DNA from: Chloroflexota bacterium
GTDB lineage: Bacteria > Chloroflexota > Ktedonobacteria > Ktedonobacterales > Ktedonobacteraceae
NCBI GenBank assembly: GCA_902810755.1
Contig: CADDYT010000074.1
Coordinates: forward strand, 1 to 29,316
DNA length: 29,316 nt
Reading direction: 5' to 3'
The notes below the pieces were generated by a model. The model saw only the letters and a program-made list of their open reading frames with translations, was not told the origin of the DNA and ran no database searches. Shown piece after piece: positions 22,906 through 29,316 of this stretch; the first letter of the stretch is position 1, and the number at the start of each line of letters is the position of its first letter. The translations under genes were made by a program, and so were the position numbers.

Positions 22906-23478
22906 TTATTGTTGCGGCGGCATCTCCTGTGGATACTGGCTCTGTGGCTGCTCGTAATACGGTTGCTGCTGGCCGGGATACTGGTACTGCTGACCGCCTT
23001 CCTGATAGGTTGACGGTTGTTGCGGGGGTTGATAGCCCTGCTGATATTGCTGGTAGGGCTGTTGATAGGGCTGCTGGTACGGTTGCTGATAGGGTTGATA
23101 GGATTGGTAGGGCGGTTGTGGCTGCTGGCTGCCGGAGAGCGCGGCAAACAGGCCCATGCCAAGCAGCGCGCCCAGCAACGGCTTCATCAACGCGCTCAGA
23201 ACAATGCTCAGGATGACGCCGACCAGGAACCAGAGCCAGGAGCCGGTCAGAAAGAAGAGAGCGAGCATAATCATCCACATCGCCCCGTACAGGCTGCCGT
23301 AGATGGCACGCGGTCGCAATGTGCCGAGCGAACCGACAATGACGACGAAGGCCATCATAAAGAAGAAGATGGCCAGGTTGAAGCCGCCTCCACCCAGCAG
23401 AAAGGCCAGCCCAATGGCTACAAGCACGAGAATGCCGCAGATCGCGTTCGTAATGCCTCGTATCGGGTTAGGTATCAT
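22906..23478 (-). CDS. Four-helix membrane protein with Gln/Pro/Tyr-rich PYQQ-repeat tail
   Basis: 190 residues. The ATG at 23478 is chosen because AAAGGAG lies just before it; the frame stays open 20 codons further but without a ribosome site. Residues 10-112 hold four hydrophobic segments (ICGILVLVAIGLAFLLG; NLAIFFFMMAFVVIVGSL; IYGSLYGAMWMIMLALFF; WLWFLVGVILSIVLSAL). Residues 120-190 are low-complexity with QPYQQ repeats, almost free of charge. The membrane half resembles small DUF-type proteins of unknown function; Tyr/Gln/Pro tails of this sort are disordered and may mediate weak self-association. A perfect TATAAT lies upstream on the minus strand. Confidence 0.8.
   Translation of the reverse strand: MIPNPIRGITNAICGILVLVAIGLAFLLGGGGFNLAIFFFMMAFVVIVGSLGTLRPRAIYGSLYGAMWMIMLALFFLTGSWLWFLVGVILSIVLSALMKPLLGALLGMGLFAALSGSQQPQPPYQSYQPYQQPYQQPYQQPYQQYQQGYQPPQQPSTYQEGGQQYQYPGQQQPYYEQPQSQYPQEMPPQQ
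23025..23115. repeat. Degenerate 12-bp tandem repeat encoding PYQQ units
   Basis: Successive units such as TGTTGATAGGGC, TGCTGGTACGGT and TGCTGATAGGGT encode Pro-Tyr-Gln-Gln on the minus strand. The units vary at third codon positions, which points to selection on the protein rather than recent slippage. Confidence 0.7.
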
Positions 23479-23529
23479 ATAGCCACTCCTTTTTGATGTC
23501 GAAAGGTACGTTTCCTGTGTATGATGCTC

Positions 23530-23535
23530 ATTATA
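23530..23535 (-). promoter_or_regulatory. Consensus -10 box for the PYQQ membrane protein gene
   Basis: The minus strand reads TATAAT exactly, preceded directly by TG, about 52 bases before the ATG at 23478. No recognisable -35 stands 16-18 bases upstream. Confidence 0.4.
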
Positions 23536-23681
23536 CACCCATGTCTACGAAAGAGAGGCAACGAAAGTTATGGATGGCATATTCCTGCCAGTTTTCTCAG
23601 GCTCTTCCCTGTCAATTTCTCCGTGTTCAGTCACCGACTCAGCGTATATACTGGTGACGAGAACGAAAGGAATGATGGCGT

Positions 23682-24012
23682 ATGGATGAGAAAGAAACTG
23701 GCCGTCTGGAAGCTTTTAGCGATGGCGTATTTGCAGTTGCGATTACCCTGCTGGTTCTGAATATCAAGATACCGGGGTTAGATTTGCCTCTCAGCCAATT
23801 AGCGGGTGATAAGCGTTTGCCAGGAATACTGGACGCTTACCGCTGCCATTTTCTGTTTCCTGCTTGCCCTGTTCTTTGCGCTGCCGGGCCGCAGTCTGCC
23901 ATTGATGCGTACAACTCCTGCGCCGGTTGATGCTGCGAATGTGGCTCCGGTTGAGGATGCTGATGGCGCCGGTGAGGCTGAAGGTGAACGAGTTGTTGTC
24001 TGGGAGAAATGA
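23682..24012 (+). pseudogene. Decayed TMEM175-type potassium channel gene
   Basis: The first 30 codons encode the family hallmark: ETGRLEAFSDGVFAVAITLL then VLNIKIPG, with the FSD motif of prokaryotic TMEM175 channels. From about 23800 the signal shifts to another frame (23806-24012) that reads TAAIFCFLLALFFALPGRS, the usual last helix and end of the same family. Prokaryotic members are about 200 residues, so roughly 130 central residues have been deleted and the ends joined out of frame. AAAGGAA still stands before the ATG. Translation of the first frame would give an 82-residue product with one true helix. A working short protein is unlikely. Confidence 0.7.
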
Positions 24013-24014
24013 GG

Positions 24015-24054
24015 TCATGCAGCCATCCCGCTGTTTGCAGAAATGGCTGCATGA
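24015..24054. terminator. Perfect 12-bp hairpin between convergent genes
   Basis: TCATGCAGCCAT (24015-24026) and ATGGCTGCATGA (24043-24054) pair exactly around a 16-base loop. It fills the short gap between the decayed channel gene and the end of the threonine aldolase gene on the other strand. T-tracts are weak on both sides, so it is a bidirectional terminator candidate rather than a textbook one. Confidence 0.5.
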
Positions 24055-24064
24055 TGAAGAAAGG

Positions 24065-25129
24065 TCAGGCTTGCATCTCCAGCAGAGCGCGGCGAATACC
24101 GGCAAGGGCCGTTTCGATGTCTGCGGGTTCGATGCCGTAGTGGGTGACGGCGCGGATTCTGCCTTCGCCGATGCCGCCCATGAGGACGCCGTGCTGGCGG
24201 GCCAGGTGCAGGAAGCGCGTGATGCCTGCGTCGTCAAGCGGCTGCTGGTGGGCGTCGAGGACAGAGAAGATGAGCATGTTGGTAACGACGCGCTCAGGGT
24301 CGATCTCGATCTGTGGGAAGTCGGCGAGGCCGCGAGCAAGTTGTTTGCAGGTCTCGTGGTCTTCGGCCAGGCGGTCGACCATCTGCTCCAGGGCGACGAT
24401 GCCTGCCGCCGCCAGAACGCCTGCCTGGCGCATGCCGCCGCCGAGGACTTTGCGCATGCGATGGGCGCGGCGAATAAATTCTCTGCCGCCGACAATGACA
24501 GAACCGACGGGTGCGCTCAGGCCCTTTGACAGGCAGAATGTGACCGAATCGACGCTGCGCACCAGGGCGCTGACAGGCACGCCAAGCGCGGTGGCGGCGT
24601 TGAAGACGCGCGCGCCATCCATGTGAACGGCCAGCCCGTGCGCGTGCGCCAGCTGGCTCAACGCCTCGACCTGCTCGACGCTGAGGACGGCGCCGCCCCG
24701 TCGATTGTGTGTGTTCTCGATGCAGAGCAGGACGGTGGGGGCCGAGTGTTCGTCGCTGCCATCGCTGATGTTCGCTTTGATACGCTGCAGGTCGAGCATG
24801 CCATTGGCGTCCGTGGGAACGGCCAGCATGGGGCAGCCGCCGAGGGTGGAAGCTCCGCCGACTTCGTAGTGGTAAATATGGGACTGATCGCCGACGATAA
24901 TCGCTTCTCCGCGCCCGGCATGGGCCAGGATAGAGGCGGTGTTGCCCATTGTGCCGGTGGGGACAAAGAGCGCGGCCTCCTTGCCGAGTCGCTCCGCCGC
25001 CATTTCTTGCAGCCGGTTGATCGTCGGGTCTTCCCCGTATACATCATCGCCCACCTCCGCGCGGTACATTGCCTCGCGCATCGTCGGTGTTGGCAATGTG
25101 ACGGTATCGCTGCGTAAATCTACAACCAT
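24065..25129 (-). CDS. ltaE: Low-specificity L-threonine aldolase
   Basis: 354-residue PLP enzyme of fold type I that cleaves L-threonine and other beta-hydroxy amino acids to glycine and an aldehyde. The opening DLRSDTVTLPTPTMREAM, the VGDDVYGEDPTINRLQ segment (26-41), PTGTMGN (57-63), DQSHIYHYE (81-89), HMDGAR with Asp171 for the pyridine nitrogen, and LSKGLSAPVGS with Lys202 as the Schiff-base lysine are all intact. GGGAG precedes the ATG. The gene is divergent from the hydroxyproline dehydratase gene and shares a symmetric promoter region with it. Length and motifs match the family throughout. Confidence 0.93.
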   Translation of the reverse strand: MVVDLRSDTVTLPTPTMREAMYRAEVGDDVYGEDPTINRLQEMAAERLGKEAALFVPTGTMGNTASILAHAGRGEAIIVGDQSHIYHYEVGGASTLGGCPMLAVPTDANGMLDLQRIKANISDGSDEHSAPTVLLCIENTHNRRGGAVLSVEQVEALSQLAHAHGLAVHMDGARVFNAATALGVPVSALVRSVDSVTFCLSKGLSAPVGSVIVGGREFIRRAHRMRKVLGGGMRQAGVLAAAGIVALEQMVDRLAEDHETCKQLARGLADFPQIEIDPERVVTNMLIFSVLDAHQQPLDDAGITRFLHLARQHGVLMGGIGEGRIRAVTHYGIEPADIETALAGIRRALLEMQA

Positions 25130-25144
25130 GAATGTCTACTCCCG

Positions 25145-25180
25145 GGTGATATAATCTACTACCTTCCTCATTGTATCACC
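25145..25180. promoter_or_regulatory. Symmetric divergent promoter: two extended -10 boxes as arms of one palindrome
   Basis: GGTGATATAAT (25145-25155) and ATTGTATCACC (25170-25180) are reverse complements at 10 of 11 positions, 14 bases apart. The left arm is a plus-strand extended -10 (TGATATAAT) for the hydroxyproline dehydratase gene; the right arm is a minus-strand extended -10 (TGATACAAT) for the threonine aldolase gene. Both predicted start points fall in the centre near 25162, so two polymerases could not bind at once. Neither has a good -35. The arms could also be a repressor or activator site. Confidence 0.55.
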
Positions 25181-25230
25181 AACTGCTTTTCACGAAGCAG
25201 GGGAGATGTTCAGGATCGGGAGAAAAGAGT

Positions 25231-26277
25231 ATGGAATTGAACTGGAATGCGCGCCCGTTGGCCGAGCATACAGCCATCATCACCACCATCGATGCGCACG
25301 CGGCGGGTGAGCCTTTGCGCATCGTCACCGGCGGCTTACCCGGGCTGCCGGGTAAGACGATACTGGAGCGGCGCCGTTATATGCAGCAGCACTACGATCA
25401 TATACGTAAGGCGTTGATGTGGGAGCCACGAGGGCACCGCGATATGTATGGCTGCGTGCTGACCGCGCCGGTGACGACAGAAGCAGACCTTGGCGTCTTA
25501 TTTATGCACAACGAAGGCTATAGCACGATGTGCGGGCATGGCGTGATTGCGCTGGTGACGACGCTGCTTGAGGCGGGTGCGCTGCCTGCGAAGGGCCAGC
25601 ATACGCCTGTCAACCTTGATACGCCTGCCGGGCTGGTGCGCGCTACGGCCCATCTGGATGAAGATGGACATGTCGAGTATGTATCATTCCTGAACGTACC
25701 TTCGTTCCTCTATGCGCGGGACGTGGAAATTGATGTGCCTGCCTGCGGGCGTTTGAGTGTTGATGTGGCATTCGGGGGCGCGTTCTATGCCTTTCTCCCT
25801 GCCGCACAGGTAGGGCTGAGCATTGTGCCGGAACAGGCATATCAACTGGCGGCGGCAGGAGATAGCGTTACACGAGCAGTCAACGCCGTCCTTCCTATCA
25901 AACACCCGCTTGAAGAAGACCTCGGCTTTCTGTATGGCACTATTTTCACCGGGCCACCTGAAGATCCATCCCATCATAGCCGCAATGTTTGCATCTTTGC
26001 TGATGCGGAAGTTGACCGCTCGCCTACGGGTACGGGGGTCTCGGCCCGTCTTGCCCTGCATCACGCAAAAGGGGAAATAGCAGCAGGGCAAGACATCGTT
26101 ATCGAGAGCATTCTGGGGGCAGCCAGCGCGTTTGGCGGGCGTGTCGCCGGTTCAGCGCAGATTGGCCCGTATCCGGCGATTGTACCCGAAGTCAGTGGCC
26201 GGGCTTTTATCACCGGACGGCATGAATGGATAATGAATCCGCGCGATGCGCTGGGGCGCGGCTTTTTGCTCTCTTGA
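25231..26277 (+). CDS. Trans-3-hydroxy-L-proline dehydratase (proline racemase superfamily)
   Basis: 348-residue enzyme of the proline racemase family. The ATG at 25231 follows GGGAG (25219-25223) and matches the family start; the TTG 20 codons upstream lies in the promoter. Motif MCGHGVIA carries the first catalytic cysteine (Cys101). The second motif reads DRSPTGTGVSA, with Thr266 where racemases and 4-hydroxyproline epimerases have Cys. Cys/Thr is the known signature of trans-3-hydroxy-L-proline dehydratase, which removes water to give pyrroline-2-carboxylate. The start DAHAAGEPLRIV and RGHRDMYG are also typical. It is paired divergently with threonine aldolase, another enzyme for beta-hydroxy amino acids. 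It converges with the regulator gene, with 19 bases between. Confidence 0.88.
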   Translation: MELNWNARPLAEHTAIITTIDAHAAGEPLRIVTGGLPGLPGKTILERRRYMQQHYDHIRKALMWEPRGHRDMYGCVLTAPVTTEADLGVLFMHNEGYSTMCGHGVIALVTTLLEAGALPAKGQHTPVNLDTPAGLVRATAHLDEDGHVEYVSFLNVPSFLYARDVEIDVPACGRLSVDVAFGGAFYAFLPAAQVGLSIVPEQAYQLAAAGDSVTRAVNAVLPIKHPLEEDLGFLYGTIFTGPPEDPSHHSRNVCIFADAEVDRSPTGTGVSARLALHHAKGEIAAGQDIVIESILGAASAFGGRVAGSAQIGPYPAIVPEVSGRAFITGRHEWIMNPRDALGRGFLLS

Positions 26278-26296
26278 CGGGGATATGTTTCCACCC

Positions 26297-27517
26297 CTAC
26301 TCAAGATCGTCGTTAATAATCTGCAAGCCCTCGTGTTGCATGCGCTGCTCGAATTCGAGTTCCATTTCCTGGCGCACGATGGCCTCCGCCTCCGGGCGGC
26401 TCATTTTGCGCTGGCGAGCGCAGGCGACGATACGGTTGATGTAGGAGTTGTTGATTTCGGCTCGCTGCCAGCGCACGGTTGGAAATGGCAACAGATTCAA
26501 GATCGTGTAGGGCTTAAAATCATCATCGCGGAAGGCCAGCCCGATGAGCTGTGCGTATTCGATGACGGACTGGCGGGCGATGGGGTCATCGAAGAAGGCA
26601 GGCTGTGTGCTGGAAATGACCAGCACGCCTGCTATCTTACCGCCGCGCGTCACCGGGTGGGCGCAGGCGCTTCGTTCGTAGATATCAACATCGACCTGTG
26701 CGCGCTCGTTATCATCCCGGGCGTCCCAGCTTTGCGTGCGACCGGACATCGCTGCCATTCCTGCCAGCGTGGTGCTGCCCAGATAGACATGGCTTTCAGA
26801 GGTGGGAAGCCAGGGCGGCGTTCCGCAGGTCATCACTTCATAGAGTGAGTGAACGCCATTCTCGCGCTCCGGCATCAGTTGGGCGAACATGACCGCCAGC
26901 CCCAGACGCTCGCTATCCAGTTGAGCGATAGCGGCGTCAAAAATAGTCTGCATAATTTTCCAGCGTATCTCGCTTTCCACTGTGTTGCTCAGCAGCTCGA
27001 CCGCCTGGCGATACAGCTCTATCTGTATCTCCTGCAAGGTGGAGGCAGGCAGCTCAAGCGCATCGGGAAAGCTTTGCTGGATCGCGGTAGAGAGTTGCTG
27101 GAAATGCTCTGGAAATAGTTGCATGATGCGTTGCAGGTGAACCGGTCGTGGGTCTGTATCGCCCTTAAGCCAGCGATAGACAGTGTTTTCGGCTACCCCT
27201 AGCGTGGCAGCGAAGGTAGCAATCTCATGATGATTTTTGAGCAGGGTGCGCAATGTTGTGCTGAAGAGAGAAAGGGATGCTTCGCCGGAGGAAACAGGTT
27301 GTCCATTTTCATTCTCTGTCTTCTGTACAGGAGAGAGAGAAGATACTGTATGCGCCCCAGAGCTATCGGAGAGAGACGACAGGTCAGTTCCCTCGTCTTC
27401 AACTTTTGATTTTGCTTCATCAGGCTCATACAGCGGTTCAGATTCGCGGATCACCTTTGCCTTTGAGGCCCCCCTCTGCCTCCTGAGCGGCCTGCTGAGA
27501 TCCTTCTCAATACCCAT
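26297..27517 (-). CDS. XRE-type HTH regulator with GAF-like C-terminal region
   Basis: 406 residues. The first 80 are polar, charged and probably disordered. Residues 98-122 form a helix-turn-helix (EIATFAATLGVAENTVYRWLKG, here IATFAATLG and VAENTVYRWL) in a lambda-repressor-like domain spanning about 82-140. Residues 150-200 are helical. Residues about 185-335 look like a GAF-type sensor domain, ending in CAHPVTRGGKIAGVLVISS, with conserved Cys and His that could bind a ligand. A helical tail ends in an acidic run. Similar HTH-plus-GAF regulators are frequent in Ktedonobacteria. GAGG stands close before the ATG. Targets are unknown; the convergent neighbour and the upstream aldo/keto reductase are candidates by position only. 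Confidence 0.75.
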   Translation of the reverse strand: MGIEKDLSRPLRRQRGASKAKVIRESEPLYEPDEAKSKVEDEGTDLSSLSDSSGAHTVSSLSPVQKTENENGQPVSSGEASLSLFSTTLRTLLKNHHEIATFAATLGVAENTVYRWLKGDTDPRPVHLQRIMQLFPEHFQQLSTAIQQSFPDALELPASTLQEIQIELYRQAVELLSNTVESEIRWKIMQTIFDAAIAQLDSERLGLAVMFAQLMPERENGVHSLYEVMTCGTPPWLPTSESHVYLGSTTLAGMAAMSGRTQSWDARDDNERAQVDVDIYERSACAHPVTRGGKIAGVLVISSTQPAFFDDPIARQSVIEYAQLIGLAFRDDDFKPYTILNLLPFPTVRWQRAEINNSYINRIVACARQRKMSRPEAEAIVRQEMELEFEQRMQHEGLQIINDDLE

Positions 27518-27828
27518 TGTGCCTCAATTCCTTCCCGCGCTGTTTTCGCAAGTGAAGATATCAATACCTCTGTCCCAATACGATGTTCCCTGTGAGTGTC
27601 TTGAGTGAGATTCTTTGCTACTTGCATAGTATACCATGAGACCGATGTGTTTGGGAGGGCAATAGCGGCTATTTTTCATAAAAAACGGGAAAAATAGAGC
27701 GGGGATTACGGTGCAGTTGTCGCGAAGCGTTATTGTACCGCTTGCTACCCTGGCGAAATATTTGCTAGAATAAAGCAACATCCAGGCCGAGAATAGCGAA
27801 AGATAGCTTAATCAGGAGGAATTTGCCT
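27518..27828. other. Divergent intergenic region between regulator and aldo/keto reductase
   Basis: 311 bases without a believable gene. A minus-strand TATACT (27628-27633) could be the regulator -10, which would give a leader of about 110 bases. Two palindromes lie side by side: AATAG-CGG-CTATT (27661-27673) and CTATTTTTC (27669-27677) with GAAAAATAG (27689-27697). The plus-strand promoter is listed separately. The AT-rich centre and the symmetry suit a regulator-binding site. Confidence 0.4.
27742..27771 (+). promoter_or_regulatory. Predicted sigma70-type promoter for the aldo/keto reductase gene
   Basis: TTGCTA (27742-27747), an 18-base spacer and TAGAAT (27766-27771) preceded by TGC make an extended -10 promoter. 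Transcription would start near 27778, about 50 bases before the GTG start. The -10 element is identical to that before the ExxE membrane protein. Confidence 0.5.
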
Positions 27829-28773
27829 GTGTTAGAGCGCAAACTGGGTCGCTCAGACCTCTCCGTGTCGGTCCTTTGTTTCGGTGGCAATGTATTTGGA
27901 TGGACTGTGGACGAACAAGATGCCTTCGTTGTGCTTGATGCTTTTGTTGATGGTGGGGGAAACTTTATTGATACCGCTGATGTCTATGGGAATGGCACCT
28001 CCGAGACCATTCTCGGCAAGTGGATGAAGGCACGCAACAACCGCGAGTGCATCATTCTCGCCACGAAGGTGGGCAGCCAGATGGACAATAATCCTGAGAT
28101 GCGCGGCCTCTCGCGTCGCTATATTCTCAGCGAAGTTGAGGCCTCCTTGAAACGTCTGCAGACCGATTATATCGACCTCTATCAAACGCATCGCGACGAC
28201 CAGAATACGCCGCTTGATGAGACGCTGTCCGCTTTGACAGAGCTGGTGCAGCAGGGCAAGGTGCGCTACATTGGCGCTTCCAACTATAGCGCCACGCGCC
28301 TGCGCAAGGCGCTGCAAATCAGCCAGTTGCATGGCTTTGCTCGCTTTGAAAGCGTGCAGCCACCGTATAATCTGGTCAACCGGGGGGAGTACGAAGGCAG
28401 CCTTGAAGAGCTTTGCCTTGAACAGGACATCGGCGTCATCACCTACTCCTCGCTGGCAAGCGGTTTTCTCACCGGTAAGTATCGTCCGAGTCTGCCGTTG
28501 CCTTCCAGCCCACGAGCAAAGCGCATCCGAGAACGCTACATGAACCAGAACGGCTTCAGTGTCCTTGAACAAATCGACTACATAGCGGAAGCCTCTCACG
28601 CGACGGATGCACAGGTCGCGCTTGCCTGGATTATGGCCCGGCCCGGTATCACCTCCGCCATTGCCAGCGCCACCTCCGTCGATCAGGTTCAGGAGCTACT
28701 CGGCTCGGTCAGTCTGAAACTGAGCAAGGAGCAAATGGCCGCTCTTGATACTGCCAGCGCGTGGAGTCGGTAA
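27829..28773 (+). CDS. Aldo/keto reductase
   Basis: 314-residue (beta/alpha)8 NADPH-dependent reductase. The GTG at 27829 is chosen because AGGAGG (27814-27819) lies 9 bases upstream; a TTG at 27823 is too close to it. The catalytic tetrad is complete: Asp48 and Tyr53 in FIDTADVYGNGTSE, Lys80 in LATKVG and His121 in DLYQTHRDD. The cofactor segment near residues 275-290 (ARPGITSAIASATSVDQV) is typical of the Tas/YajO-like group. The substrate is an aldehyde or ketone that cannot be named. It is divergent from the XRE-type regulator, which may control it. Confidence 0.9.
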   Translation: MLERKLGRSDLSVSVLCFGGNVFGWTVDEQDAFVVLDAFVDGGGNFIDTADVYGNGTSETILGKWMKARNNRECIILATKVGSQMDNNPEMRGLSRRYILSEVEASLKRLQTDYIDLYQTHRDDQNTPLDETLSALTELVQQGKVRYIGASNYSATRLRKALQISQLHGFARFESVQPPYNLVNRGEYEGSLEELCLEQDIGVITYSSLASGFLTGKYRPSLPLPSSPRAKRIRERYMNQNGFSVLEQIDYIAEASHATDAQVALAWIMARPGITSAIASATSVDQVQELLGSVSLKLSKEQMAALDTASAWSR

Positions 28774-28826
28774 TGCCCGACGTCTTTACGTCATGCCGCG
28801 TAAGTGCCGTTGTCTGCCACTGGTCT

Positions 28827-29168
28827 GATGGCGGGTAGTAGCGTGCCTCGTCCGGGTTGTAACAGTGTCAGCTGATCCTCAACCAGCAGGTCGAGGAGTA
28901 TGATGGCACGACTTCCGTGATCCGCACCGAGCATTTGACCTCTCAGGAAGTGGAGTTCATGCGCTGGCAGGCCGAGCGATGGATGAAAGCTCGCCACGTC
29001 CCGGTGGTGTTCGCCCATGCCCCACTCTTCACGCTGCGTATGTTGCCGCAACTGGCCGCATGGCACTTCCGGGGAAGTACCCTCCTGACTTTTCCTGGTT
29101 TAGAAAACGAACACAAAGCCTTCGAGCGTTACCGCAACAGGCGTAAGAGGGAGCGAGTCTACCTGTAG
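28827..29168 (+). pseudogene. C-terminal remnant of a B12-binding radical SAM protein
   Basis: One frame reads LILNQQVEEYDGTTSVIRTE, then HLTSQEVEFMRWQAERWMKA, RHVPVVFAHAP, FRGSTLLTFPGLENE and RYRNRRKRERVYL before a stop. This matches, from memory, the C-terminal extension of B12-binding-domain radical SAM proteins common in Chloroflexota. The B12 domain and radical SAM core are absent. Just upstream in the same frame the text DGG-stop-stop-RA looks like a former DPGYYRA, with two TAC codons changed to TAG, and a third stop follows at 28860. So the piece is a decayed gene end and not a small gene. The family call is recalled, not searched. Confidence 0.55.
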
Positions 29169-29285
29169 TATCTGCATTAGACTCTGCGAAGCCCTTTCTT
29201 GAGCATTTACACTTTCCACATAGGCGCGCTCACAGTAGAGCGTGCCTGTCTCGCACACCAGCCTCCACTCTGCGCTCCCAGACAA
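29100..29285 (-). other. Possible small open frame of unknown type at the window edge
   Basis: A 61-codon minus-strand frame starts with TTG (29285) and reads SGSAEWRLVCETGTLYCERA, then YVESVNAQERAS. Its first 40 residues look protein-like and the frame is open to 29312, with a stop at 29313-29315. There is no ribosome site, and its 3' end runs antisense into the radical SAM remnant. It may be a fragment of a gene. I do not recognise it. Confidence 0.2.
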
Positions 29286-29316
29286 AAAGATACGTATCTC
29301 GAATACGTTGTTTCAC

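Noticed and set aside
27524..27781. 85-codon minus-strand frame upstream of the regulator
   Set aside because: Covers the palindromes and the aldo/keto reductase promoter; composition is not protein-like.
28780..28795. Short hairpin GACGT-CTTT-ACGTC after the aldo/keto reductase gene as terminator
   Set aside because: Only a 5-bp stem and no T-tract.

Overview
The window looks like a chromosomal stretch from a Chloroflexota bacterium, probably Ktedonobacteria. This is an inference from protein style (three SDRs, a pentapeptide membrane protein, a PYQQ-tailed membrane protein, lipoprotein-rich envelope genes), moderately high GC and two kinds of long dispersed palindromes; no rRNA or marker gene is present to prove it. 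I see no tRNA, CRISPR array, prophage or intact insertion sequence.

Layout. Positions 94-5247 hold a complete branched-chain-amino-acid-type ABC importer in the order livF-livG-livH-livM-binding protein. A repeat-rich gap follows (four 23-bp tandem units fused to a 31/32-bp inverted repeat), then an SDR that lacks the usual catalytic residues (5537-6337). A minus-strand pair at 6361-7373 encodes an ExxE-motif membrane protein and a 67-residue membrane partner. Positions 7671-14785 form a tight six-gene plus-strand operon: PQQ-type beta-propeller lipoprotein, small FxLYD-like lipoprotein, membrane-anchored protein with a degenerate alkaline-phosphatase fold, a second FxLYD-like lipoprotein, an 824-residue FtsX-type permease and its LolD/MacB-type ATPase. 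This is the best candidate for an undescribed envelope system.

From 14798 to 18399 the minus strand carries a methyltransferase, a FabG-like reductase and a pentapeptide-repeat membrane protein. The methyltransferase start codon and Shine-Dalgarno lie inside a predicted 16-bp RNA stem. Next come a DUF971 protein, a 51-residue membrane peptide, a VOC-domain protein, an FMN reductase, a DUF2236 (MpaB-type) protein whose last codons lie in a perfect 29-bp palindrome, another SDR and a small membrane protein with PYQQ repeats.

The right end holds a decayed TMEM175-type channel gene, then a divergent pair: L-threonine aldolase and trans-3-hydroxy-L-proline dehydratase. Both act on beta-hydroxy amino acids, and their -10 boxes are the two arms of one palindrome. 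An XRE-type regulator with a GAF-like region, an aldo/keto reductase and the C-terminal remnant of a B12-binding radical SAM gene complete the window.

All functions are assigned from reading the protein sequences; no database search was possible.
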